DNA from: VGRW01 sp031396695
Lineage (GTDB): Bacteria; Myxococcota_A; UBA9160; SZUA-336
Direction: 5' to 3'
Length of the DNA stretch: 64,000 bases
Assembly (NCBI GenBank): GCA_031396695.1
Contig: JANNLG010000202.1
Span: 8,275 to 72,274 of the forward strand
Both the position numbers and the translations under genes were made by a program. Under the pieces are notes generated by a model. It ran no database searches. It worked only from the letters and a program-made list of their open reading frames with translations, and had not been told where the DNA came from. The stretch's first letter is position 1, and the number at the start of each line of letters is the position of its first letter. Of the stretch, positions 8,397-16,789 are shown piece after piece.

Positions 8397-9068
8397 ATGG
8401 AGAAGCTCGTCTACGTCCTGTTCGGTCCCGTGTCTGCGGCGCCCACATCGCTCGCGCGTGAGCTCGAAGCGCACGGCGCGCGCCGCATCGCGGTGAACGT
8501 CTCCGACGCGAGCGTGGCCGCGAAGCTCGGCGCGCGCATCACACGCCTCGAGCCCACGCTCGGCGCGGTCGTGTCGTTCTGGCTCGAATCGAACCTCGAG
8601 CGCGCGGCACTCGAGCAAACGCTGCGCGGTGCGTCGCCGCAGATCGCGGGCTTTTCGGTGCTCGAGTCGGTCGCGCTCGCGAACAGCACGCACACTTCGC
8701 CGAAGTCGCAGCGCACGCCGGGCATCAACATGATCGCGTGCATCGCGCCGAAAGCGGGCCAGCCGCTCGACGCCTGGCTCGAGCACTGGCTCGAGGAGCA
8801 CCGCCGCGTCGCGCTCGAGACGCAGGCCACGTACGCCTACGTGCGCAACATCGTGGTGCGCGCGCTGACGCCCGGCGCGCCGCCGTGGCGGGGCATCGTC
8901 GAAGAAGGGTTCGCTCACGACGCGGTCGGCGACCCGATGCTCTGGTACAAGGCGGGTGGCTCGCAGGAGACTCTGCGAGCGAACCTCGGTCGCATGATCG
9001 CGAGCTGTCAGAAGTTCCTCGACCTCGAGCGCGTCGAGTCACATCCGATGAGCGAGTACCTGTTCTGA
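8397..9068 (+). CDS. EthD-domain protein
   Basis: A 223-residue soluble protein. The central and C-terminal parts (W-x-x-H-W-x-E-E-H-R around residues 120-130, then YVRNIV, and a late W-Y followed by a basic segment) match the ferredoxin-like EthD dimeric alpha/beta-barrel family. Its members include EthD of ether degradation and stress-response barrels. The N-terminal half looks like a second, weaker copy of the fold. Substrate unknown. It begins 23 nt after the tRNA, so co-transcription with it is possible; no TANNNT hexamer is seen before the start. A strong hairpin terminator follows. The next gene is a convergent acyl-CoA ligase. Confidence 0.6.
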   Translation: MEKLVYVLFGPVSAAPTSLARELEAHGARRIAVNVSDASVAAKLGARITRLEPTLGAVVSFWLESNLERAALEQTLRGASPQIAGFSVLESVALANSTHTSPKSQRTPGINMIACIAPKAGQPLDAWLEHWLEEHRRVALETQATYAYVRNIVVRALTPGAPPWRGIVEEGFAHDAVGDPMLWYKAGGSQETLRANLGRMIASCQKFLDLERVESHPMSEYLF

Positions 9069-9117
9069 TTGACTTCGCTCGCCTGCGGCTCGCTGCGCGC
9101 GCACTCGGCGCTTGCGT

Positions 9118-9145
9118 CCCTGCGCGAAGGCGGCTTCGCGCAGGG
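9118..9145. terminator. Bidirectional hairpin terminator between convergent genes
   Basis: A perfect 12-bp inverted repeat (CCCTGCGCGAAG ... CTTCGCGCAGGG) with a 4-nt loop lies between the stops of the EthD gene and the acyl-CoA ligase gene. There is no T-run on either side, so it may act as a processing end or a Rho-assisted terminator. Confidence 0.65.
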
Positions 9146-9146
9146 C

Positions 9147-10787
9147 CTAGCCCTTGCGCAGGTCCGGCAGCAGGTAGCCCTCGGCGCTCAACCGCGCGCG
9201 GATCGCTTTCTTGTCGAGCTTGCCGGTCGAGGTGAGCGGCACCGCGTCGACGAACAGGATCTCGTCGGGGAGCTGCCACTTGGCGAAGCCGGCCGCGCAG
9301 TGCGCGGCGACGTCGGCGGCAGAGACCTCGCTCGCGGCCGCTCGCACGACCAGCGCGACCGGCCGCTCGTCCCACTTCGGGTGCGGCTGCGCGACGACCG
9401 CGGCCGCGGCGACACCGGGAAGTGACACGATGTGGTTCTCGATATCGACCGAGGAGATCCATTCGCCGCCCGACTTGATCAGGTCCTTCGAGCGGTCCGC
9501 GATGATCAGGTACTCGTCGGCGTCGATCTTGGCGACGTCGCCGGTCACCAGCCAGCCGTCGTGGAACTTCTCGGGCTGCGGATCGTTGAAGTATTCCGAG
9601 CAGATCCACGGCCCGCGGATCAGCAGGTTCCCCGCCGCGCGGCCGTCGTGCGGGAGCGGCTTCCAGTCGTCGTCGACGATCTCGATCTCGAGCCCGGGCA
9701 TGAGCAGGCCCGCCTTCGCGACATTCTCGAACTGCGCGTCGAGCGAGAGCTCGCGATGCTTGCGCTTGGCCACGCGGCGCGAGAGCGTGCCGAGCGGGTT
9801 GGTCTCGGTCATGCCCCAGCCCTGGATCATCTCGACGCCGAGCCGGTCGTAGTACCAGCGCATCAGCGAGACCGGCGGCGCGGAACCGCCGCAGGTGAGT
9901 CGCTGGAGGTTCGACAGATCCCAGCGCGCGGGCTCGGCTTCGATCGCGGCGCGCGCGCCCTGCCAGATGGTCGGCACACCCGCGGAGATCGTGACTTCCT
10001 CGGCCGCCATCAGATCGAGCAACGCCTTCGGATCCATGAAGCGGTGCGGCATGACCTGCTTCGCGCCGAGCATCGTGGCGCTGAAAGGCAGACCCCAGCC
10101 CATCGCGTGAAACATGGGCACGATGCCGCACACGCTGTCCGTTCCCGACAGACTCATGGCGTCGGTCATCGACTGCGCCATCGTGTGCAGATAGGTCGAG
10201 CGGTGCGTGTACATCACGCCCTTCGGATTGCCGGTGGTGCCGCTCGTGTAGCAGAGGCCCATCGGCGCGTTCTCGTCGAGCTCGGGCCAGCGGTAGTCGA
10301 TCGGCTCCGACGCGATCCAGTCGTCCCAGTCGACGGCGTTCTCGAGCTCCGTCTCGAAGCCACCCGACTCGGTAGCGACCACGATCAACTCCACGCTCGG
10401 CATCTTTCCGCGCAGCCTCTCGAGCAGCGGCAGCAGGTCAGCGTCGACCAGGATCACGCGGTCCGAGGCGTGGTTCACGATGTACTCGAGCTCGCGCGCC
10501 GAAAGCCGGATGTTGAGCGTGTGCAGGACCGCGCCCATCGAGGGCAGCGCCTGGTACGCCTCGAGGTGACGGCGGCCGTTCCACATGAACGTCGCGACGC
10601 GATTGCCGACCGCGATGCCGCGCCGGCGCAGCGCGTTCGCGAGCTGGCACGCGCGCGCGCGCGTCTGCGCGTAGGTCTGCCGGTGCACACCGTTCGCGGT
10701 CGCGGTGACGACCTCTTCGTCGGGAGCGAGGCGAGCGCCGCGATCGAGCAGGCGCGACAGGAGCAGAGGCGTGCGTTGCATCGTCAT
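9147..10787 (-). CDS. Fatty-acid (medium/long-chain) acyl-CoA ligase, AMP-forming
   Basis: A 546-residue ANL-superfamily adenylating enzyme. The phosphate-binding motif is LCYTSGTTGNPKGVMYTH (~residues 175-195); GWGMTETNP gives the A5 motif, and TGDVAKIDADEYLIIADRSKD the A7-A8 hinge. The C-terminal STGKLDKKAIR carries the catalytic lysine. The pattern fits AlkK/DmdB-like acyl-CoA synthetases that load medium- or long-chain acids with CoA. The alternative ATG at 10781 is possible, but GAGAAT 6 nt before the ATG at 10787 resembles the local -10 style and favours the longer form. It stands alone between a terminator and the PP2C gene; substrate chain length is not readable. Confidence 0.88.
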   Translation of the reverse strand: MTMQRTPLLLSRLLDRGARLAPDEEVVTATANGVHRQTYAQTRARACQLANALRRRGIAVGNRVATFMWNGRRHLEAYQALPSMGAVLHTLNIRLSARELEYIVNHASDRVILVDADLLPLLERLRGKMPSVELIVVATESGGFETELENAVDWDDWIASEPIDYRWPELDENAPMGLCYTSGTTGNPKGVMYTHRSTYLHTMAQSMTDAMSLSGTDSVCGIVPMFHAMGWGLPFSATMLGAKQVMPHRFMDPKALLDLMAAEEVTISAGVPTIWQGARAAIEAEPARWDLSNLQRLTCGGSAPPVSLMRWYYDRLGVEMIQGWGMTETNPLGTLSRRVAKRKHRELSLDAQFENVAKAGLLMPGLEIEIVDDDWKPLPHDGRAAGNLLIRGPWICSEYFNDPQPEKFHDGWLVTGDVAKIDADEYLIIADRSKDLIKSGGEWISSVDIENHIVSLPGVAAAAVVAQPHPKWDERPVALVVRAAASEVSAADVAAHCAAGFAKWQLPDEILFVDAVPLTSTGKLDKKAIRARLSAEGYLLPDLRKG

Positions 10788-10819
10788 GCCCGCATTCTCG
10801 GCGCGGGGATTCGCGCTGT

Positions 10820-12715
10820 CTACTGCTGCCAGCGACCCGCGAAGCGCAGCCGCCCGCCGGCGTCGTGGAGAATCAGGCGCTGCTCGTCCTGCGTGCGGAA
10901 GCGCCCGTTCGCGTCTCGGAACGCGTAGCTCACGATCAGCCGAAGGTAGACGCGGCCGGCATCCGAACGCGCCTCGTCGATGTCGGCGGCGACCAGCCGG
11001 AAGCCGTCGCGACTGCCGGGCGCGCCGGCGAGCGCGATCGGCTCGTTCGGAAAGCCGAGCTCCGCGAGTCGCGCGCGGTCATTGGTCGCGAGCGCGCCGA
11101 GCAAGGCGGTCAGAAAGCGCTCGACCTCCGGCGTGATCTCGAACTTCGCGACCGACGCCTGCGGCTCGAGCGACGGATCGGCCGCGGCTGGCGGAACGCT
11201 CGGTTGCGTCGGAATCACGCGCGGCTGCGGCGCGGGCAGCGCGGCCGGCGCTGTCGGAGCCGGACTCGCGGGCAGCACCGGTGCCGGTTGGGGAATCGCG
11301 GCGACCACGGGCTTCGGGGCGGGCGCGAGTTCGGGCGTCGCCCCCGGCTTCTCGATCGGATTCTCGATTGGCCTCACCGCGGGCACCGGCTTCGCCGGCG
11401 TAGAATGGACGATCGTCGGCGTTCGCGACGCGCTGCTCGACGGCTCGCTACGCGATGCGGTGTAGCTCCAGAGCGCGAGGCCGAGTCCGACCACCGCGAG
11501 CGTGGTGGCCACGCCGACGACCAGCGAAGTCGCGTCGAGCCCGCGCCGCGCGCGAACCGGCGTCATCCGCGGAATCTGGATCGGCGCGCTCGGTGTCGAG
11601 AACGGCTCGCGCTCGAGCGGCGCGGACAGCGCGGGCTCTTCGTCGAGCTCCGCCGGCTGCTCGGTCGACGGCGCGTCGGCGATGAGCTCCGCGCCGAGAT
11701 CGGCGAACGACGCCTCGGCGTCGGGCTCCGCTTCGCTCTCGACCTCGGGCGTCGCTTCCGGATCCGCGAACGTCTCGCCGAATCCGAGCGCGCCGAGCTC
11801 GGCCGCGATCTCCGGCGCACACTCCGGCGCATCGGGCTCCGGCTCGGGTGCAGGCGCGAACACGGACTCGAAGCCGAGCTCGGGTCCCGGCTCCGGCACG
11901 GGCACCGGCTCGAACTCGGGCGGCGCTTCGGGTTCCGGCGCGTCCGGTTCTGGCGCGTCGGGCAGCACGGCGACGATCACGCTCACGTTGTCGGGACCGC
12001 CGTTCGAGTTCGCCGCGTCGACCAGCGCGCACGCGGCCACGTCGGGAACGCCGGTCTTGAGCGCGCGCGCAAGCACGCTGTCGGCGACGCAGCCGTGCAA
12101 TCCGTCCGAGCACAGCAGAAGCCGGTCGCCGGGTTGCAGATCGATCGGGAGCAGATCGACCACCACGTCGGGCGTCTGGCCGAGCGCGCGGGTCAGCTCG
12201 TGACGGCGCGGATGCGTCTTCGCGGCGTCGGCGGTGATCACGCCGATCGAGATCCACTCGGCCATCAGCGAGTGATCCTGCGTGAGCTGCTCGAGCTTGC
12301 CGTCGCGCTGGCGGTACAAGCGACTGTCGCCGACCCACGCGACCCACGCGCTCCCATTCGGCGCGAGCAGAGCGACCACCGCGGTCGTGCCCATTCCGCG
12401 CAGCTCGGGATTCGCGAGCGCGTGCGAGTAGACCTCTTCGTTCGCGAGCTCGAGTCCGCGAATCAGGCGTTGCTCGGGTGTCCCGTGCGGCTCGCGGAAC
12501 ACGCGCTCGATCGTCTTCAGACAGATCTTGGCCGCGGTCTCGCCGCCGCGATGTCCGCCCATTCCGTCCGCGACCAAGAGCAGCCGTTCGCGCGAGCTGT
12601 TCTCGACCAGCGCGACGGCGTCCTGGTTCTCCGCGCGCACGCGTCCGGCGTCCGAGAGCGACGCGAGTGCGATCGCCTCGGAGCCGGGCGCGCCACGCGC
12701 GTCGAGCTCCTGCAT
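10820..12715 (-). CDS. PP2C-type Ser/Thr phosphatase with acidic linker, one TM segment and C-terminal extracytoplasmic domain
   Basis: A 631-residue protein. Residues ~14-255 are a PP2C (PPM) metal-dependent protein phosphatase: NQDA (D32), VADGMGGHRGGE (D50), GDSRLYR, LCSDGLHG and GGPDNVSVIV. Then come a Glu/Pro-rich acidic linker (~256-390), a single transmembrane helix (~397-417), a Pro/Ala-rich spacer, and a ~130-residue C-terminal domain that would lie outside the cytoplasm. The start ATG at 12715 is 30 nt after the MATE stop, so the two genes form an operon. The frame runs far upstream but only as a shadow of the MATE gene. No partner kinase is in the window. Confidence 0.8.
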   Translation of the reverse strand: MQELDARGAPGSEAIALASLSDAGRVRAENQDAVALVENSSRERLLLVADGMGGHRGGETAAKICLKTIERVFREPHGTPEQRLIRGLELANEEVYSHALANPELRGMGTTAVVALLAPNGSAWVAWVGDSRLYRQRDGKLEQLTQDHSLMAEWISIGVITADAAKTHPRRHELTRALGQTPDVVVDLLPIDLQPGDRLLLCSDGLHGCVADSVLARALKTGVPDVAACALVDAANSNGGPDNVSVIVAVLPDAPEPDAPEPEAPPEFEPVPVPEPGPELGFESVFAPAPEPEPDAPECAPEIAAELGALGFGETFADPEATPEVESEAEPDAEASFADLGAELIADAPSTEQPAELDEEPALSAPLEREPFSTPSAPIQIPRMTPVRARRGLDATSLVVGVATTLAVVGLGLALWSYTASRSEPSSSASRTPTIVHSTPAKPVPAVRPIENPIEKPGATPELAPAPKPVVAAIPQPAPVLPASPAPTAPAALPAPQPRVIPTQPSVPPAAADPSLEPQASVAKFEITPEVERFLTALLGALATNDRARLAELGFPNEPIALAGAPGSRDGFRLVAADIDEARSDAGRVYLRLIVSYAFRDANGRFRTQDEQRLILHDAGGRLRFAGRWQQ

Positions 12716-12744
12716 CTCGCGCTTATCGACCGAAGAGCGCGGCT

Positions 12745-14118
12745 TTAGATGCGCACCGTCCGCCAGTGGCCGGCGCGGAAGCGCAGCACCAGCGCGAGCG
12801 AAAGCACGAACACGTAAACGAGCTCTCCGATCCAGGCGCCGAACACGCCCCCCTCGAGCCAGATGGCGAACACGTACACGGCTGGCAGCCGCAGCGCCCA
12901 GGCGAGCGTGGCCTGCACCGCGAACGGCCAGGTCGTGTCGCCCGCTCCGCGCAATGAGCCGCCGGCGACGATGCCGATGGCGTCGATCACCTGGAAGAAC
13001 GCGCCCAGCATCAGGAGCGGCCGCGCCAGCTCGAGCACGCGCGGATCGGTGGTGAAGATCGACAGCAGCGCTTCGGGCGCGGCCACGAACAGGATCGTCA
13101 CCAGCGCCGCCAGACCGAGCGCGAGCGCCTGCGCCGATCGGTAGCTGCGTTCCGACGCGTCCAGGTCGCGCGCGCCGATGTAGCGGCCCACCAGCGTCCC
13201 CGACGCCAACGCGATCGCGATCGCCTGCATGAACGAGACGGACAGGAGCTGCAGCATCGCCTGGCTCGCCGCCATCGACAGGTCGCCCATGCGCGCGATC
13301 ACCGAGCCGAAGATCGCGAAGGTGGCCATGTCGAGCAGCCACTGCCCGCCGATCGGCGCGCTGGTGCGCAGGAAGCGACCCATCTTCTCGCGTTCCGGAC
13401 GACACGGCGACGTGTTGTAGCGCCTGCGCATCGAGCGCCGAAACGCTGCGGCGCCGAGCAGGCCGAGAATCGTCCAGCTCCCGGCCGACATGGCGATGCC
13501 CGCACCGGCGACACCGATCTGCGGCAGCCCGAACTCACCGAAGATCAGGGCGTACGCGAGCGCGACGTTGACGGCGATCCCGCCGAGCGACGCGAACAGC
13601 GGCGTGCGCGTGTCGCCGATGCCGCGGAAGAAGCTCATCAGCACGAAGTTCGCGACCACGGCCGGTCCGCCCGGCAGGCGCGCATAGCCGTACTGGACGG
13701 CTGCCGTCTCGAGCTCGGGCGAAGGACCGATCGCCGCGATCAGGAGCGGATAGAACAGCGCCACTGCGAACATCCAGACCGTCATGGCGGGAACGAGCAG
13801 CCAGATCGCCTGCCAGATCCACGGTCCGCAGAGCTGCCGCTCGTCCGCGCCGTCGTGACGCGACACGAACGCCTGTACGCCCTGCCCGGTGCCGGTGAAC
13901 GGCACGAACAGCGTCCAGATCCAGATGCCCGAGAAGCCGATCGCGCCCAGCTCGGTCGCGCCGAGCCGGCCGACCATCGCGGAGTCGATCAGCTGCATGA
14001 TCGTCTCCGAGATCGTCTGCACGATCACCGGAAACGCGAGATACGCGACTTCGCCGACGCTCCCCTTCTGGGAAACGAGGGCGCTGCTGTCGCTCGGAGT
14101 GCCTACTTGAACCGACAT
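12745..14118 (-). CDS. MATE-family multidrug/cation antiporter
   Basis: A 457-residue inner-membrane transporter with twelve hydrophobic segments in two related halves. Typical MATE wording is visible: AYLAFPVIVQTISETIMQLIDSAMVG in helix 1-2 and GTGQGVQAFVSR, with a second-half repeat beginning near PIGGQWLLDMATFAIFGSV. It should export cationic drugs or metabolites by Na+ or H+ antiport. It shares an operon with the PP2C gene downstream. Upstream, only 19 nt separate the start from a 13-bp hairpin that follows a 35-codon ORF, an arrangement like a leader-peptide attenuator. No strong Shine-Dalgarno sequence precedes the ATG. Confidence 0.9.
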   Translation of the reverse strand: MSVQVGTPSDSSALVSQKGSVGEVAYLAFPVIVQTISETIMQLIDSAMVGRLGATELGAIGFSGIWIWTLFVPFTGTGQGVQAFVSRHDGADERQLCGPWIWQAIWLLVPAMTVWMFAVALFYPLLIAAIGPSPELETAAVQYGYARLPGGPAVVANFVLMSFFRGIGDTRTPLFASLGGIAVNVALAYALIFGEFGLPQIGVAGAGIAMSAGSWTILGLLGAAAFRRSMRRRYNTSPCRPEREKMGRFLRTSAPIGGQWLLDMATFAIFGSVIARMGDLSMAASQAMLQLLSVSFMQAIAIALASGTLVGRYIGARDLDASERSYRSAQALALGLAALVTILFVAAPEALLSIFTTDPRVLELARPLLMLGAFFQVIDAIGIVAGGSLRGAGDTTWPFAVQATLAWALRLPAVYVFAIWLEGGVFGAWIGELVYVFVLSLALVLRFRAGHWRTVRI

Positions 14119-14137
14119 GGAGAACCTGCCAGGAATG

Positions 14138-14175
14138 CCGAAGGCCGCGGTCGCTCTCGCGTCCGCGGCCTTCGG
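14138..14175. terminator. Strong hairpin in leader of MATE gene (terminator or attenuator)
   Basis: A perfect 13-bp inverted repeat (CCGAAGGCCGCGG / CCGCGGCCTTCGG) with a 12-nt loop. On the minus strand it comes 21 nt after the stop of the 35-codon ORF and 19 nt before the MATE ATG. No T-run follows. Confidence 0.6.
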
Positions 14176-14196
14176 TGAGTCCCGTTTCGGGGATGG

Positions 14197-14304
14197 TCAG
14201 ATCGAGGCGGACGCGTCTGTCCTCTGTGCGCGGTTGCCGACGAATCGCGCGGCGGTGCGCGAATTCGACGGCTTGGGGCGCGCGACGGCGTTGCTGTTCA
14301 TCAT
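14197..14304 (-). CDS. Small basic 35-aa ORF with ideal ribosome binding site, upstream of MATE
   Basis: A 35-residue ORF starting MMNSNAVARP, rich in Arg, Ala, Ser, Asn and Thr, with no hydrophobic segment. GGAGG at 14312-14316 lies 7 nt before the ATG, one of the best Shine-Dalgarno sequences in the window. A TTGCTT/GATAAG pair upstream could be its promoter. It is followed by a 13-bp hairpin and then the MATE gene. I do not recognise the peptide. It could be a real small protein, a leader peptide controlling the exporter, or chance; the RBS and terminator context favour translation. Confidence 0.5.
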   Translation of the reverse strand: MMNSNAVARPKPSNSRTAARFVGNRAQRTDASASI

Positions 14305-14338
14305 CGTTGCGCCTCCATTCCTCGGACCGACGGCCGAG

Positions 14339-14365
14339 CTTATCCCGCGCGCCGCGCGGAAGCAA
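14339..14365 (-). promoter_or_regulatory. Promoter-like TTGCTT-15-GATAAG upstream of the 35-aa ORF
   Basis: On the minus strand TTGCTT (14360-14365) and GATAAG (14339-14344) are 15 bp apart, about 22 bp before the GGAGG of the small ORF. The spacing is short, so the call is weak. A tract of G-runs lies further upstream (14414-14460). Confidence 0.3.
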
Positions 14366-14409
14366 CGCCCGTCTACTTCCCGGACCCGGTTGCCGAAGCA
14401 GAAGGGGTC

Positions 14410-15501
14410 GTGGCCCCCCACCACCCCCCCGTTCCCTGGCCGCACTGCCCCGCCCCTTGGGCGCAGTGTGTTCTGCAATGGCTCCTCTGGGAGGAGCAGA
14501 GCAACTTCTCCGGCTTCCGCACGACCACCCGCAGCGTCGAGCTCGAGGTCTCGCGCGTCGAGCGCCGACTCGTGCAGCTCGAGACGGCCGGCCCGATCCC
14601 GCGCGCGATCGCCGAGCGCGTGTTCGCGGGCGACCACGTGCTGTTCCCCAAGCACCCGCTGAACCGCGACGAGGGCGTGGCCTTCCGCGACGCCCCGGTG
14701 TCGGAGCGCTGGCGCGCGCGCTTCACGTCGTCGCGCACGCTCGTGGTCTGGGACGGGAGCGGCTCGACCCGCCCGTTCGCCGTCAAGCTCGCGACCGACC
14801 ATCCCCACACGGACGTGTGTCAGCCCGAGAAGACCAAGCTCCGCGAGGAGGTGCGAGAGGCGCTGCTGTTCGCCGCGCACGTGCGCGAGGTCGACACCCG
14901 GCTCGGTCGCGATCCGGCGCTGCTCCTGCTCGTGGAATCGATCGGCGTGTCCGTGCCCGGCTCCGAGACGGGGCTGCTCGTGCGCGATCTCGCGCCGCTC
15001 TGCGACGGGAATTTCTACCTGCCGGCCTTCAGCATCCCGTTCGTGGGTGCGGCGATCGCGGCCGCGGCCGGCGAGTCGTTCGCGGGCTTCTGGGGCGCGG
15101 GCTACGCCGAGCCGGTCGGCCGCGCGAAGGCGAAACTGCTCGCGCGCTACGGGCTCCAGTACCAAACGCCGAACCCGCAGAACATCCTCGTGCAGCTCGA
15201 CGCCCGCTTGCGCCCGACCGGCACGGTCGTGCTGCGCGATCTGGCGGACACCGACTTCGTCACCGACTCGGACCGCGAGTGCGGAGCAAAGTGGACGCGG
15301 CTCACCGCCAAGCTCGCGCCCGAGACGGCGAACTCGTTCTGGGCGTTCGAGCAGGCGCCGGACTCACCCGCCGATCCGGCCACGCTCGAGTCCTGGTACA
15401 AGCGACACGATCGCGCGTACCTCGACGAGCTGCGCCGCCAGCGCGACCTGCCGAGCTGCGATTCGCTCGACACGCTCGCGAAGCTGCTCGCGCGCGCGTA
15501 G
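14410..15501 (+). CDS. Uncharacterised protein with faint IucA/IucC- or kinase-like features
   Basis: A 363-residue soluble protein I cannot name firmly. Several blocks recall siderophore synthetases of the IucA/IucC family or their kinase-like fold: PFAVKLATDHP (~residue 122), a helical stretch ending VRDLAPL, a late YGLQYQTPNPQNILV (compare the EAHxQN block), and VVLRDLADTDFV (compare the terminal RD motif). It is much shorter than a synthetase (~580 aa). The GTG start at 14410 is uncertain: no usable Shine-Dalgarno precedes it, and the first ~15 codons are Pro/His-rich because of C-runs. Its TAG stop begins the -10 hexamer of rlmI. Confidence 0.4.
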   Translation: MAPHHPPVPWPHCPAPWAQCVLQWLLWEEQSNFSGFRTTTRSVELEVSRVERRLVQLETAGPIPRAIAERVFAGDHVLFPKHPLNRDEGVAFRDAPVSERWRARFTSSRTLVVWDGSGSTRPFAVKLATDHPHTDVCQPEKTKLREEVREALLFAAHVREVDTRLGRDPALLLLVESIGVSVPGSETGLLVRDLAPLCDGNFYLPAFSIPFVGAAIAAAAGESFAGFWGAGYAEPVGRAKAKLLARYGLQYQTPNPQNILVQLDARLRPTGTVVLRDLADTDFVTDSDRECGAKWTRLTAKLAPETANSFWAFEQAPDSPADPATLESWYKRHDRAYLDELRRQRDLPSCDSLDTLAKLLARA

Positions 15502-15504
15502 CTT
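15499..15504 (+). promoter_or_regulatory. -10 hexamer TAGCTT for rlmI, built on the upstream stop codon
   Basis: The TAG stop of the preceding gene is the first half of TAGCTT, which ends 6 nt before the GTG start of the methyltransferase gene. Consistent with a leaderless transcript. Confidence 0.4.
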
Positions 15505-15510
15505 CGGGGC

Positions 15511-16725
15511 GTGTCCGCGCCCACCGTCACCGTCCGGCTCACCCACTCCGCCGAGCGGATCGTGCGCATGGAGCACCCGTGGCTGTACGCCGAAAGCATC
15601 CGATCGGCGTCGCGCGACGGCGAGTCCGGCGACCTGGCGGTGATGTTCGATCACAAGCAGAAGCTGCTCGCGCTCGGGCTCTGGGATCCGGACTCGGCCA
15701 TCCGCATCCGCGTCCTGCACCGCGGCAAGCCGCGCCCGATCGATCGCACGTTCTTCGCCGAACGGATTCGCGACGCGCTCGCGCTGCGCGCGCCGCTCGA
15801 AGCCGAGGGCACGACCGGTTTTCGCGTCGTGAACGGCGAGAGCGATGGACTTCCCGGTCTCGTGCTAGATCGCTACGCAAGGACGCTGGTGCTGAAGCTC
15901 TACACCTCCGCGTGGCTGCCGCACCTGCCGGAGGTGCGCGCGGCGATCGACGAGGTGCTCGCTCCCGAGCGGCTCGTGCTGCGGCTCGCGCGCGCGATCG
16001 CGCACGCCTGTGAAGAGCGCGCGGGCCTTGCGGACGGCGCGCTCTTGTCCGGCCCGAAGCTCGACGGGCCGGTGATCTTCGCCGAGAACGGCCTGCTCTT
16101 CCGCTGCGATCCCGTTTACGGACAGAAGACGGGCTTCTTCCTCGACCAGCGCGAGAACCGCGCGCGCGTGGGCGAGCTCGCGCGCGGCAAGCGCGTGCTG
16201 AACGCGTTCTCGTACACCGGCGGATTCTCGCTCTACGCCGCGCGCGGCGGCGCGAGCGAAGTGGTGTCGCTCGACTCGAGTCGCGCCGCGCTCGACGAGG
16301 CGCGCGAGAACTTCGCCTTGAACGCGAACCTGCCCGAGGTCGCGAGCGCCACGCACACGTGCCTGTGCGACGACGCCTTCAGCGCGCTCGCGCGGCTTCA
16401 CCAGGAGGGACGAAGCTTCGAGCTGATCGTGCTCGACCCGCCGGCCTTCGCGAAGTCGCGCGAAGAAGTGGGTTCGGCGCTCTCCGCCTACGCGAAGCTC
16501 GCCGAGCTCGGTTGTGGCGTGCTCGCGCCCGGCGGCGAGCTGGTGATGGCGTCGTGCTCGGCGCGCATCGACGCGGACGCGCTCGCGGGCGCGATCCGCA
16601 CCGGCTCCGCGCGCGCGGGACGCAAGCTCGCCGAGTGGCGGCGCACCGCGCACGCGCTCGACCATCCGGTCCGCTTTCCCGAGGGCGCCTACCTGAAGTG
16701 TCTCTGGCTGCGCGCGGCAGGCTGA
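15511..16725 (+). CDS. rlmI: RlmI-like 23S rRNA (cytosine-5) methyltransferase
   Basis: A 404-residue SAM-dependent methyltransferase with an N-terminal PUA-like domain (~residues 5-80, GHPWLYAESI-type start) and an EEHEI-like middle domain. The Rossmann core carries the SAM-binding motif LNAFSYTGGFSLYAA (~residues 230-244), the acidic ribose-binding residue in VVSLDSS, the DPPAFAKSREE motif IV (~310) and a cysteine in VMASCSA. This order is that of RlmI/YccW, which makes m5C1962 in 23S rRNA. The start is GTG, 9 nt after the previous stop. Other COG1092 members share the architecture, so the exact site is inferred. Confidence 0.8.
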   Translation: MSAPTVTVRLTHSAERIVRMEHPWLYAESIRSASRDGESGDLAVMFDHKQKLLALGLWDPDSAIRIRVLHRGKPRPIDRTFFAERIRDALALRAPLEAEGTTGFRVVNGESDGLPGLVLDRYARTLVLKLYTSAWLPHLPEVRAAIDEVLAPERLVLRLARAIAHACEERAGLADGALLSGPKLDGPVIFAENGLLFRCDPVYGQKTGFFLDQRENRARVGELARGKRVLNAFSYTGGFSLYAARGGASEVVSLDSSRAALDEARENFALNANLPEVASATHTCLCDDAFSALARLHQEGRSFELIVLDPPAFAKSREEVGSALSAYAKLAELGCGVLAPGGELVMASCSARIDADALAGAIRTGSARAGRKLAEWRRTAHALDHPVRFPEGAYLKCLWLRAAG

Positions 16726-16789
16726 AGTTCTGCGCCCGATGTCGAGCGAAGGTCCGCCCGTGCGTCCTAGTTAGTACAGGGAGGCAGCG

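Noticed and set aside
12716..13405. N-terminal extension of the PP2C frame to 861 codons
   Set aside because: The extra 230 codons overlap the MATE gene and carry no PP2C sequence; the ATG at 12715 directly precedes the catalytic domain.
14410..14460. Proline/histidine-rich N-terminus as a functional domain of the gene at 14410
   Set aside because: It results from C-runs just after an unsupported GTG; the true start may be downstream.
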